From the NCBI RefSeq assembly GCF_021462225.1, contig NC_061811.1, forward strand, positions 486,001 through 550,000: a DNA stretch of 64,000 bases, read 5' to 3'. Below the pieces are notes generated by a model that did no database searches, was not told the origin of the DNA, and was given only the letters and a program-made list of their open reading frames with translations. The position numbers were made by a program, and so were the translations under genes. Origin of the DNA: Girardinichthys multiradiatus. Taxonomy: Eukaryota; Chordata; Actinopteri; Cyprinodontiformes; Goodeidae. Positions 53,171-64,000 of the stretch are shown here, piece by piece (the stretch's first letter is position 1; the number at the start of each line of letters is the position of its first letter).

Positions 53171-53570
53171 AGGTTGGAGTTATGGCGTATGTTCAGGAGA
53201 AGGTTGCTGCTGCAGCCTCTTTAGGGCAGGAGAGTGTTGGTTGCAGGCTGATGGGTTTAGGAGATTAACGATCCAAAGTGTGAGGTGAATCTGGAGCTGC
53301 AGATGAAAATATGAGAAACTTTGTGTTATGGTTTAATCTTGGACCAAGCCGCTGCTGTCGTCGTCTAACAGGAAGTCACGATAAACCAGGGTTGTAGAAG
53401 GTTCAGAAGATCCAACAGAAACTGGAAAGAAAAGAGGCTGGCTGCAAAAGAAGAGTAAATGATGTCAAAACTGTTGTTTGTGCAGCCATGGGTCAGTGAT
53501 GCATTTCCTTCTTGTCTGTGTGTTTGGATGAAACCGGCAAATAAACCTAAGTGACAATAAGAGATATCAA
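53171..53570. other. intergenic, nothing recognised
   Basis: Ordinary sequence up to the satellite. Confidence 0.5.
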
Positions 53571-53571
53571 A

Positions 53572-56500
53572 GTCTGTCTATCCATCCATCCGTCCATCCA
53601 TCAGTCTGTCTGTCTGTCCATCCATCTGTCCATCCATCAGTCTGTCTGTCTGTCCATCCATCCATCTGTCCATCCATCAGTCTGTCTGTCTGTCCATCCA
53701 TCTGTCCATCCATCAGTCTGTCTGTCTGTCCATCCATCCATCTGTCCATCCATCAGTCTGTCTGTCTGTCCATCCATCTGTCTGTCTGTCCATCCATCTG
53801 TCCATCCATCAGTCTGTCTGTCTGTCCATCCATCTGTCCATCCATCAGTCTGTCTGTCTGTCCATCCATCAGTCTGTCTGTCTGTCCATCAGTCTGTCTG
53901 TCTGTCCATCCATCTGTCTGTCTGTCCATCCATCCATCCATCAGTCTGTCCGTCCATTCATCCATCCATCCATCCATCCATCTGTCTGTCTGTCCATCCA
54001 TCCATCCCTCCATCCATCCATCAGTCTGTCCGTCCATCCATCAGTCCGTCCGTCCATCCATCCATCTGTCTGTCTGTCCATCCATCCATCCATCAGTCTG
54101 TCCGTCCATTCATCCATCCATCCATCTGTCTGTCTGTCCATCCATCCATCCCTCCATCCATCAGTCTGTCTGTCTGTCTGTCCATCCATCCATCAGTCTG
54201 TCTGTCCATTCATCCCTCCATCCATCTGTCTGTTTGTCCATCCATCCATCCATCTGTCTGTTTGTCCATCCATCAATCCATCCATCCATCCGTCTGTCTG
54301 TCCATCCATCCGTCTGTCTGTCTGTCCATCCATCCATCTTTCCATCCATCCATCAGTCTGTCCATCCATCCATCCATCTTTCCATCCATACATCAGTCTA
54401 TCTGTCCGTCCATCCTTCCATCCATCTTTCCATCCATCCATCAGTCTGTCCATCCATCCATCCTTCCATCCATCAGTCTGTCCATCCATCCATCCATCCA
54501 TCCATCCATCTGTCTGTTTGTCCATCCATCAATCCATCCATCCATCCGTCTGTCTGTCCATCCATCCGTCTGTCTGTCTGTCCATCCATCCATCTTTCCA
54601 TCCATCCATCAGTCTGTCCATCCTTCCATCCATCTTTCCATCCATCCATCAGTCTGTCCAACCATCCATCCTTCCATCCATCCATCCATCCATCTTTCCA
54701 TCCATCCATCAGTCTGTCCATCCATCCATCCTTCCATCCATCAGTCTGTCCATCCATCCATCCTTCCATCCATCCATCCATCCATCTTTCCATCCATCCA
54801 TCAGTCTGTCCATCCATCAATCCATCCATCCATCCGTCTGTCTGTCCATCCATCCATCAGTCTGTCCATCCATCCATCCATCTTTCCATCCATCTGTCTG
54901 TCTGTCCATCCATCCATCCATCTGTCTGTCTGTCCATCCATCCATCCATCAGTCTGTCCGTCCATTCATCCATCCATCCATCCATCCATCTGTCTGTCTG
55001 TCCATCCATCCATCCCTCCATCCATCCATCAGTCTGTCCGTCCATCCATCAGTCCGTCCGTCCATCCATCCATCTGTCTGTCTGTCCATCCATCTGTCTG
55101 TCTGTCCATCCATCCATCCCTCCATCCATCAGTCTGTCTGTCTGTCTGTCCATTCATCCATCCATCCATCCATCAGTCTGTCCGTCCATCCATCAGTCTG
55201 TCCGTCCATCCATCAGTCCGTCCGTCCATCCATCAGTCTGTCCGTCCATCCATCAGTCTGTCCGTCCATCCATCAGTCCGTCCGTCCATCCATCCATCTG
55301 TCTGTCTGTCCATCCATCCATCCATCAGTCTGTCCGTCCATTCATCCATCCATCCATCTGTCTGTCTGTCCATCCATCCATCCCTCCATCCATCAGTCTG
55401 TCTGTCTGTCTGTCCATCCATCCATCCCTCCATCCATCTGTCTGTTTGTCCATCCATCCATCAGTCTGTCCATCCATCCATCCATCCATCCATCCATCCA
55501 TCTGTCTGTTTGTCCATCCATCAATCCATCCATCCATCCGTCTGTCTGTCCATCCATCCATCCATCCATCTGTCTGTTTGTCCATCCATCAATCCATCCA
55601 TCCATCCATCCGTCTGTCTGTCCATCCATCCGTCTGTCTGTCTGTCCATCCATCCATCTTTCCATCCATCCATCAGTCTGTCCATCCATCCATCCATCAG
55701 TCTATCTGTCCGTCCATCCTTCCATCCATCTTTCCATCCATCCATCAGTCTGTCCATCCATCCATCCTTCCATCCATCAGTCTGTCCATCCATCCATCCT
55801 TCCATCCATCCATCCATCCATCTTTCCATCCATCCATCAGTCTGTCCATCCATCCATCCATCTTTCCATCCATCCATCAGTCTGTCCATCCATCCATCCA
55901 TCTTTCCATCCATCCATCAGTCTATCTGTCCGTCCGTCCATCCTTCCATCCATCTTTCCATCCATCCATCAGTCTGTCCATCCATCCATCCTTCCATCCA
56001 TCAGTCTGTCCATCCATCCATCCTTCCATCCATCCATCCATCCATCTTTCCATCCATCCATCAGTCTGTCCATCCATCAATCCATCCATCCATCCGTCTG
56101 TCTGTCCATCCATCCATCAGTCTGTCCATCCATCCATCCATCTTTCCATCCATCTGTCTGTCTGTCCATCCATCCATCCATCTGTCTGTCTGTCCATCCA
56201 TCCATCCATCAGTCTGTCCGTCCATTCATCCATCCATCCATCCATCCATCTGTCTGTCTGTCCATCCATCCATCCCTCCATCCATCCATCAGTCTGTCCG
56301 TCCATCCATCAGTCCGTCCGTCCATCCATCCATCTGTCTGTCTGTCCATCCATCTGTCTGTCTGTCCATCCATCCATCCCTCCATCCATCAGTCTGTCTG
56401 TCTGTCTGTCCATTCATCCATCCATCCATCCATCAGTCTGTCCGTCCATCCATCAGTCTGTCCGTCCATCCATCAGTCCGTCCGTCCATCCATCAGTCTG

Positions 56501-57425
56501 TCCGTCCATCCATCAGTCTGTCCGTCCATCCATCAGTCCGTCCGTCCATCCATCCATCTGTCTGTCTGTCCATCCATCCATCCATCAGTCTGTCCGTCCA
56601 TTCATCCATCCATCCATCTGTCTGTCTGTCCATCCATCCATCCCTCCATCCATCAGTCTGTCTGTCTGTCTGTCCATCCATCCATCCCTCCATCCATCTG
56701 TCTGTTTGTCCATCCATCCATCAGTCTGTCCATCCATCCATCCATCCATCCATCCATCCATCTGTCTGTTTGTCCATCCATCAATCCATCCATCCATCCG
56801 TCTGTCTGTCCATCCATCCATCCATCCATCTGTCTGTTTGTCCATCCATCAATCCATCCATCCATCCATCCGTTTGTCTGTCCATCCATCCGTCTGTCTG
56901 TCTGTCCATCCATCCATCTTTCCATCCATCCATCAGTCTGTCCATCCATCCATCCATCAGTCTATCTGTCCGTCCATCCTTCCATCCATCTTTCCATCCA
57001 TCCATCAGTCTGTCCATCCATCCATCCTTCCATCCATCAGTCTGTCCATCCATCCATCCTTCCATCCATCCATCCATCCATCTTTCCATCCATCCATCAG
57101 TCTGTCCATCCATCCATCCATCTTTCCATCCATCCATCAGTCTGTCCATCCATCCATCCATCTTTCCATCCATCCATCAGTCTATCTGTCCGTCCGTCCA
57201 TCCTTCCATCCATCTTTCCATCCATCCATCAGTCTGTCCATCCATCCATCCTTCCATCCATCAGTCTGTCCATCCATCCATCCTTCCATCCATCCATCCA
57301 TCCATCTTTCCATCCATCCATCAGTCTGTCCATCCATCCATCCTTCCATCCATCCATCAGTCTATCTGTCCGTCCATCCATCCATCCATCTGTCCATTCA
57401 TCCCTCCATCCGTCTGTCCGTCCAT
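53572..57425 (+). repeat. CCAT/CTGT tetranucleotide satellite, 3.85 kb
   Basis: The whole stretch is built from CCAT, CTGT, CCGT, CAGT and CTTT tetramers (GATG/GACA family on the other strand). Long frames over more than 1000 codons ([12 protein letters not shown]) and on the minus strand ([12 protein letters not shown]) are by-products of the 4-bp unit, not genes. Confidence 0.97.
54685..57337 (+). repeat. 1260-bp higher-order tandem duplication inside the satellite
   Basis: Blocks 1260 bp apart are the same base for base through every line compared (for example 54857-55045 and 56117-56305; 55521-55913 and 56781-57173). The only difference noticed is C to T at 56874. The identity breaks at about 54685 on the left and about 57337 on the right, i.e. 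2.1 copies. Confidence 0.9.
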
Positions 57426-57530
57426 GACCGACCACATGTGTTTTTAGACTGTGGGAGAAAGCCGAAGCACCTGGTGAGAACCTTGGCAAGAACAGGGAGA
57501 ACATGCACACTCCAGAATCCCACCAAAGAA
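57426..57530 (+). repeat. short dispersed repeat at the satellite edge
   Basis: TTAGACTGTGGGAGAAAGCC, GGGAGAACATGCACACTCC resemble a common fish repeat often found beside simple arrays. Confidence 0.4.
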
Positions 57531-59058
57531 ACCGAATGCTTTAGGTTATTCCCACTAATTCAACCAGTTTATTGTAACTGTAGATATGTTCTAATAACAA
57601 ATTAATTAGTGGAATAACAACACGGGATATTCATTTTCAGATCCATTGTTCCATGGCCATGGAGTTCATCACTGCAGAGACATGTTGGGGATGAAAGAAA
57701 CATCTCCTGTTGTTGCTAAGAAATACACTCAGCTGTCTGAAACTTTCAAAATACTCTCAGGTATTGAGTACTCACTGAACAAGTAGAGAACAGAAACACA
57801 TCCATTCATTACAGGCTTTACATCAACAGCTACAGATTTAACAGAAATGTCCCGACCTTATCCTGATAATAAAGCGCTTTTTTCCAACATGCAACAAAAA
57901 CATTGAGCATCATGTTCTGCAAGAAAATCTGGGCTGGTCCCATGAACACAGGCAACAACATCTAGAGACAGGAAGTGGATCAGAATTCCTGCAAGATCTT
58001 TTCCTTATATTGACATTAAATAAAAGTAAAACTTGCTGCATCAGAGCCATCCTGAGTGGGAACACAGTGACTGTTCTAACCCAAAGACAGAGACCTTTTC
58101 TTGCTGGTTCTGGGGCCTGTCTTAGTTCTGCAAGGGTGAGTATAGCAAAGTGTTTACCAAAGGAGAAGTTAGTAACAACAGAGGAGCCATTTACTTTCAC
58201 ATGTAAAGGCAAAGACAAAGATTAGCTGATTTTTGAAGAAAATGTTCTTGAAACTTTGGATGGCCAGGAGCAGCATCTAGGAGAAACTTTAATCCTTCTC
58301 TTTAACAAACTCTGATGCTAGTTAGTGCTTTTTGGTTCCTGCATGTGTGATGATTGTATGGCCTGACTGCAAAGATTATTGTTCCTGACAGTAATTGACA
58401 GAGAGATGACTGATTCCACATGACCGTTTTTATTCTCAAATCACTCTGAACTTATATCAGCAGTTGAAACCAGACTGAAGGAAGAGGAAGTCAGATTCAG
58501 AGGCAACGTTGTAAAAACTTTACTAAAGTTGTGCTGACCTGCAAGCCGTCTACTGCTGTATGTAACTAAGCTGTTCTGGGTTGTGCAAAGCAACAGATTT
58601 CAAGTTTTACTGTGAATATTTACCTCCATAAGTCGTCTGAATACTTTACCCCCTGGAGACATAAATACACAAGCAAGGCTGCGGGTCAGACCAGAAGTTT
58701 ATTTAAACTGCTGTTTTCTACGATGGGATGATGATAGAACTGTAGTGATGTTAAGAACCACAAAACACAGGCTCAGATTCATCCAGTGGAGACCAGATAC
58801 TTCCACACCCTGAAGAAAAGGAGCTTCCTTCTCACTGTCAGACATTAAATCAGACTAAACTCAGCATCATGGTCCTCTTGGTCAGTGGAGCTCAAGTTTC
58901 CAGAGTGCTTTGACCTTTGACCTGTAAAATGTTCTCTCTGCAGCATAAAAGGCCAGCACTAACTGGGCTGAGTGAAATTTGCTCTAGATTTGCTCTAGAT
59001 TTACACAAGCTAATTATAAGATCATGCCTTCAAATAGTTGTATTTTTGTGAGTGTAGT
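57531..59058. other. intergenic, nothing recognised
   Basis: 1.5 kb without coding motifs. Small open frames (58010-58225 and its antisense) have no family resemblance. Confidence 0.45.
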
Positions 59059-59961
59059 GCTGTAGAAAAGTATTTACCCCCTAATAGATTTCTGTTATTT
59101 TCACCATAAAAACATTTAAAAGAACAGCAGCTACTAAAATGTTGGACAAAGATGATTTTAGTCCCATTTTGAGACGGATGGTGAAGACCCTCCTCCTTAC
59201 CATATATGGACATCCTTACCATAAATGGACAATGACATTGCCATATGCTAAAGGCCATTAGCCAGTAAATTGTACGATCACTTCATTCAGTCCTTTTATA
59301 ATAAACGAAGGACAATAATCATTTTAAACCCATTACTGTTAGATCTGTAGCCCTAAATACCACCATGATGTAAACACCACTGCTACTCCAGGAGACACCT
59401 TGCTGTTTGTTTACATCATCATGTGTCTGTAAAATGACCAATTAAAATGTTAAGCTAACACAGCATTTCAGAAGCAGAACATTATGTCTACAGTCAAACA
59501 TGGTGGTGGTAGTATGATGGTCCGGAGTTGCTTCAGGACTTCTAAGGCCCAAAGAAATAAAGTCAAGATTTTGAGGTGGTCTAGTCAAAGTCTGAATTTA
59601 AATCCAGTTGGGATGCTGTTTGATGACCTTCAACAGGCTGTTCATGCTAGAAAACCCTCTAATGTGTCTGAATTAAATCCATTCAGCAAAGCACAGTGGT
59701 TCAAAGTTCTTCCACGTTGATGTTAAAAACTCAAACTTAGCTGCTTTTGTTGCTAAGTGTGAAACAACCAGTTATTAGGTTTAGGGGTATTTATTTTTTC
59801 ATGCAGGGACAAGTTAGATTTGTTCCTTTATTAAATTCTTGTATTCGCTGAGGTTATCTTTAGTGGATTTTAACTTTAGTGTGATCTGAAACATATAAGT
59901 GGGACAACAAAAGCAAAAACAAGAAATCTGTAAGGGTGTACATTGTTTTTCACAGCACTGT
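59059..59961 (+). mobile_element. Tc1-like element, internally deleted
   Basis: The left end AGTGCTGTAGAAAAGTATTTACCCCC and the right end, read in reverse, CAGTGCTGTGAAAAACAATG are worn copies of one terminal repeat. Inside, 59484-59720 reads MSTVKHGGGSMMVRSCFR and WSSQSLNLNPVGMLFDDLQQ, the KHGGGS and SPDLNPIE-type blocks with E lost. About half the usual length is missing. Confidence 0.65.
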
Positions 59962-60810
59962 ACAAGATATTCAGATGTGTAATATAGCAAGATCTGGAAG
60001 AAGACCCAAACTGTTAACCTAAGATAAAAGAAAACTGATTTGGAAGTTCAGGAGCAACCCAGAAAACATCAGGGCTTAGGCCTGGATGGAAACTCCTGGA
60101 ACAACAGTTTCTTTTCCACAGCGATGCCTGTTTTACATCACCATAGACTGAGAGGGTGCTGATAAGGACAGAAGCCCGAACTTCATAAACATCTCCATGT
60201 TGGACTGCTGATAATTTTAGGACCATGATTAAAATCCTGATCCAGGAAACAAACCAGTTTCAATGAGCTATTCCAGTGAATGTGGAAATGGATAAACGGT
60301 TGCACGGACCGACAGATCATTCCACCCTGGAAAAAGCACAGTTGAAATAAAGGCTAGAATGATCATGATCCATGTAAAGTTCAACCTTCGGCTGCTAGTC
60401 TATGGGCATGAAATGGTTACACATCGGTGCAACGTGAGACAGGAAGTGTTCAAGGAAGGAAGAAAGTAACCAACAACTATCTTTGCATCATCTTTGCAAA
60501 GAGAGTTGCTGGTTACTTCATGTTCATTCACGTCTTTGGGGTTTAGTTCTTCTTACCTTCTTAAGGTTCAGATTTTTGTTGTATTTTTGTGCCACTGATC
60601 TCATGATTTATGAACTTTTGTAGCAGGATCTCTTCTCTACTTCCTCCTCTTTAACTTCTCAAAAAAACAGCAGGCAGAATTGTAAACAGGTGGTTGGTAA
60701 CATCATAGATTTAATAATAATGTAAACACAGCAGGGCCTCAGGCAGGTCAGCTGTTCGTCTATGATCTGTCTCTCCACAGTCTCCATGGTTCTGATTTGT
60801 CCTGAAACTT
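59962..60810. other. gpr68 downstream region, nothing firm
   Basis: Contains the presumed 3' UTR of the minus-strand gpr68. ATTAAA on the minus strand near 60710-60715 could be its polyadenylation signal. No other feature. Confidence 0.35.
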
Positions 60811-61265
60811 TCAGCTGTCCTTCCTGTCACTTTCCTCAGTGCCTCCTGTCATCTTCTCTTCCATGGCTATCACACAGCTGATCTCCCCGTCTTCACATTT
60901 GTCCTCCCAGCGGGAGTTATTTTGGATAGTTGACAGGATAATAGTTTTGTCTTCAGTCTGAGTGATTGAAGTGGTGTTTTTGCCGTCTGGTTCTGAGTTG
61001 TTGTCCATGCAAGTATGCGTCAACAGCGTTACAGTTGGGTGGCCATTGTTCTCGTTGGTGGCCACCTCATGGGAGTCGCTGGCTGGGTTGATGGGGCTGG
61101 TATTGCCCCGGCGACAGCAGCAGCAGATTATCCTGGCAACGGGTTTGACAAAGACCCTGTAGAGCCCCCGACGGGCGCTCTCGCTGACAAAGCAGTACAG
61201 CGCCGGGTCGGCCACGCAGTTCAGGGTGGTCAGCAGCAGCGACAGGTGGTAGTAGTTAAAGATTC
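60811..61265 (-). CDS. gpr68: gpr68 last exon: TM7 and C-terminal tail
   Basis: 455 nt, entered in phase 1. [20 protein letters not shown] with the DPxLY form of NPxxY, then a tail ending SDRKDS and stop at 60811. Confidence 0.9.
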
Positions 61266-62861
61266 CTGGAAAAAGTCAGAACTGGAGTTAAAAAACATTT
61301 ACACGAGTAATCACCTGTTCCATTTAATGAAACAGCACCTGTTATAAAGCTGCACTCCCGCTCAAACAGTGTTCGGATCAGCAGGAAGACGTGGTACGGC
61401 GAGAAGCAGACCAGGAAGATGAGGATGGTGCTGCTCACCAACTGCCTGATCCTCGTCTTCTGATCTGGCTGAGTTCCCGCGCTACGACCCACAGCGCGGA
61501 GGACACACAGGTAGCTGATCTGCACCAGCAGAAAATGTCAGAATTCATTCCCACTGTACCCGCTACAAATATCAAGAATAAGAAAGGCCAGCTTCTAATT
61601 TTGATTTCCTGAGATTCTTTCCAGTTGTCCATTTCAAAGGTTCAACATAGGGACCCAGACAACCACCCGAGTGGTGCACCAGAGCAGATTTTTGTATTTA
61701 ATATAGGAAGGAAGTTGGAATTGCACAGAAAAGGCATCATTTGATTTTCACTTTACATCCAGTTGAAGTGGCCTGGACTAATGGTGGTCCATTACTAGTG
61801 CTCCCTCAAGTGGTGGAACAAAGAGGAATTATTTTTACCAACAGTCTAGGACTTTTCTAACCAACTGGGATTTAACCAAGTACAAGTGGTCATGGTAATT
61901 TGGGTGGAGGTCAACTGTTCCCACTTCCCACCTTTGGGTAAACCTTAGGGTTTATCTTGGAAGCAAAGGGACAATGCAAACAAATCATAGACAGCACTCT
62001 CACTTTCTGGTCAACTTGTACATTCTTTAAGAACCTTAGGACATTTTCTTGTGTTTAGCTGTCTCTCTGAGCAGAGGACAGGTTCTGAGGTTTTTTTACC
62101 GAGAGGATGGCTAATGGGAACAGGAAGCCGATGGTGAACCGGTAGTAGTTGATTGGATATTCCCACGGCCTCATAGGGTAGTGCTCGAAGCACACAGACT
62201 GGTTGGTCCGGTCCCTGGTCACCTCTTTATGGCGAAAGAAAACCACACCTACTGCTATCTCTTTCATCCAGATGATGCCACTGACGATCCATGCTGCAGT
62301 CATAGAGCGTAGAGAGGTAAACCTGGAAACAGAAACAGAAACATGTTTTTATTTAGGCAGAACATTTCAGATGACAGTATTCCTTCTGTATGTTGGGTTT
62401 TACAGAAGCTACTGACTCCCTTGATCTGAACCTTTACCACCAAATCTACCTGAGAGGATGGACTACAGCTAGGTAGCGATCGAGACTGATGCAGCACAGA
62501 AAGCCAATGCTGATGTAAATGTTTTCATAGAGCAGGAACCCACACAGCTGACACAACCACTCCCTGTACTGCCAATCATCGTCCTGAAATAAAAACCCAG
62601 AAACAGAAAACAACTATACTGTAGATCCACAAGACAACAGTTATGTGACAAGCTGTCTTCTTCCTTTTAGTTTTTTATCTTTATAAGAATGAATTATTTA
62701 CAAACCATTACCTGAAAGATGTACTGCAGCCAGAGTGGTAAAGAAGCCTGGTACAACAGGTCCGACACAGTGAGGTTCAACAGATAAACACCGAGCTCGT
62801 TCCTCTGCTTCAGCTGGAGAGCTGCATGGTACAGGGAGTACAGGTTGGAGGGAACACCAAC
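60811..62861 (-). CDS. gpr68: proton-sensing G-protein coupled receptor 68-like (TM1 end to C-terminus), five exons
   Basis: GPR68/OGR1 senses extracellular acid at the plasma membrane and signals mainly through Gq. Exons on the minus strand: 62861-62712, 62583-62450, 62322-62100, 61519-61339 and 61265-60811. They give 1143 nt in one frame. Visible are [20 protein letters not shown] (TM2), [20 protein letters not shown] with DRY (TM3), [20 protein letters not shown] (ECL2/TM5), [13 protein letters not shown] (TM6), then [20 protein letters not shown] (TM7) and a 115-residue Ser/Thr/Glu-rich tail with CCCC palmitoylation candidates. The histidines in FEHYP and YYHLS match acid-sensing histidines of human GPR68. 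Mammalian GPR68 is encoded by a single coding exon, so the four introns are odd. The neighbour dglucy agrees with human synteny. GPR4/GPR65 are less similar. Confidence 0.85.
61339..61519 (-). CDS. gpr68: gpr68 exon: end of TM5, loop 3, TM6
   Basis: 181 nt, phase 0 in and phase 1 out (ACA G before GTGCTG). [40 protein letters not shown]. Confidence 0.9.
61520..62099. other. gpr68 intron between TM5 exons, nothing recognised
   Basis: 580 bp, no repeat identified. Confidence 0.5.
62100..62322 (-). CDS. gpr68: gpr68 exon: TM4, ECL2, TM5
   Basis: 223 nt, phase 2 in and phase 0 out (TCG before GTAAAA). [40 protein letters not shown]; the cysteine pairs with the one at the top of TM3. Confidence 0.9.
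62450..62583 (-). CDS. gpr68: gpr68 exon: TM3
   Basis: 134 nt, phase 0 in and phase 2 out. [20 protein letters not shown], then [13 protein letters not shown]. The DRY motif is intact. Confidence 0.92.
62712..62861 (-). CDS. gpr68: gpr68 exon: end of TM1 and TM2
   Basis: 150 nt, phase 0 on both sides. [40 protein letters not shown]. The exon with the start codon and most of TM1 lies further right and was not identified. A hydrophobic frame at 63930-64000 (LIITSVQILL before GTGATA) is a weak candidate. Confidence 0.9.
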
Positions 62862-64000
62862 CTGAAATCAAGCAGAATCATTTAAATTAATGTGTTTGGA
62901 TTGAACAGACTCCCATTGTTTGGTTCTACATGGTACAACAAAAGATATGAAGGTGTTCTCCTGCCAGTAAGAACCATGGCGACTCACAGCCTTCCTTCCA
63001 CATCCCAGACCAGCTTCCTGTCACCAGTTAACCCACACATTGCTCAGTTTCACTGTATCTACTTACTCTAAGCATGGTCTGCTCCTATAACAAGGCTTTT
63101 ACCTTCTGTAAACTAAAGGAATATTATTTATAATAATATTGTATCTACATGACTTCTGGGAGGTTTCCTGAAATACTATACAAGTCAGAATACTACAAAA
63201 ATTAGCTGTAGATGTTAGCATGCTTGTGTTAGCATTTGCATGCTCTGCTCTGTGTATTCATTCTACATTGGTTGGGCATCTTAAAAATGTTTGAAAATCA
63301 CAACTAATAGTGAATGCTAGAATTAGCATATTAAAGTTGGCATATTCAAGAAGTGGCTAACATTACTGTTATGAGAAGTAAGCATTAGCATGATAATGCT
63401 AATTCTAACATTACACTAATGTTGGCTTAAGTGCAATGCATCATGGGATATTTTGACAGATGCAGTGTCCATCCTTGTAAACAATTATGCCAGGCAGTCT
63501 GAAACCTAGCTGTAGACGTTAGTGTGAGCATGCTAACATTGGGAGTAAATGAGCATTAACAGGCTAACTTTAAGGTGGAGTACATCGTGGTCTACTTAGA
63601 CCTTTGTAGTCCAGAACATCTGTACTATTAGACAAATGTTATGTTGGTTGAGGTGCTTCATGTTTTCACCAAGATGGTAATGCAGACCTAAACAGGTTGT
63701 GGCTGTGGTTCAGTATTCTCAGGACTCTGCTTGTTCAAACGTAAAATCATGAAAGTTTTTTTTTTGTCGTTGTTGAAAAGGTTTATACCGCATAATAATC
63801 TTTGTAGTTTTCTGTAAGTCTTTAAATGGTCAGAGCCCACACTATATCAGAACCCTCTAGGTACCTCATAGAGATACAAACATCTCCAGTAAATGTCTCC
63901 GGTTAAACTGTAAGTGGGCTGCATAGAGAACCAGTATCACCAGCAAGATCTGCACACTTGTGATGATCAGATGTCTCAGCCAAAGCAAACAAAAAGCATA
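62862..64000. other. gpr68 upstream intron with repeated TTAGCATGC-type motifs
   Basis: Between 63205 and 63570 short words GTTAGCATGC, GCATTAGCATGATAATGC and GAGCATGCTAACATT recur. This is a loose, partly palindromic fish repeat. No exon confirmed up to the window end. Confidence 0.4.

Noticed and set aside
53551..57605. Frames of up to 1298 codons rich in Ser, His, Pro, Ile
   Set aside because: Pure by-product of CCAT/CTGT tetramers; three plus frames and the minus strand are open at once.
60811..62861. GPR4, GPR65 or GPR132 instead of GPR68
   Set aside because: The TM7 wording and FEHYP segment are closest to GPR68, and the dglucy neighbour agrees with the GPR68 locus.
63880..64000. First exon of gpr68 (signal/TM1)
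   Set aside because: Hydrophobic frame with a weak donor, but no start codon in the window and no match to receptor N-termini; left as a weak candidate only.

Overview
This is nuclear DNA from a bony fish, almost certainly a teleost. The genes are intron-rich with GT-AG splice sites, and the spaces between exons are filled with fish-type repeats: L2 LINEs ending in (TTGAA)n, L1/Tx1-like LINEs, a tRNA-derived SINE, Tc1/mariner and hAT transposons, endogenous retroviruses, and micro- and minisatellites. The species cannot be told from the sequence.

Three host genes can be read exon by exon with fully consistent reading phase. (1) The 5' part of an apolipoprotein B gene lies on the minus strand, with exons 1-12 between 23168 and 4719. 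They encode the signal peptide and the first ~600 residues of the lipid-transfer (vitellogenin N-like) module. A TATA box and an HNF4-like site sit just upstream, and the gene runs off the left edge. (2) A D-glutamate cyclase gene (dglucy) lies on the plus strand, with fourteen coding exons from 29798 to 49763. They join to exactly 1935 nt (644 codons plus stop) and are followed by AATAAA. (3) A proton-sensing receptor gene, gpr68-like, lies on the minus strand in five exons from 62861 to 60811. It carries TM2-TM7 and a long tail; its N-terminal exon is not identified. dglucy and gpr68 are also neighbours in human 14q32. apob and dglucy stand head to head, about 6.6 kb apart between their start codons.

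By region: 1-4340 is retroviral and LINE debris inside apob intron 12 (antisense pol, an LTR with a tRNA-Tyr type primer site, broken gag, an L2 tail). 4719-9487 holds apob exons 12-5, with a strand-asymmetric G-rich island in intron 9. 9488-20319 is the very large apob intron 4: an L2 LINE split by an endogenous retrovirus with a 5-bp target duplication, a Tc1 relic split by a retroposon with an unfamiliar ORF, and a 1.24-kb solo LTR. 20320-23168 is the apob 5' end. 23169-29795 is intergenic. 29796-49763 is dglucy, whose last long intron carries L2, an LTR fragment, an inverted-repeat element holding a 58-copy 24-bp minisatellite, a dead hAT transposase, another LTR and L2 5' sequence. 50108-51717 is an intact Tc1-like transposon with near-identical ~210-bp terminal repeats. 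53572-57425 is a tetranucleotide satellite containing a nearly perfect 1260-bp tandem duplication. 57426-60810 is intergenic with a Tc1 relic, followed by gpr68.

The host genes are not a functional unit: apoB packages lipid for secretion, DGLUCY handles D-glutamate in mitochondria and GPR68 senses acid at the cell surface. I found no convincing new gene system. The most unusual items are the possibly mobile Tc1 element, the retroposon ORF at 16723-17556, the minisatellite inside an inverted-repeat element, the 1260-bp satellite duplication, and the intron-split gpr68.
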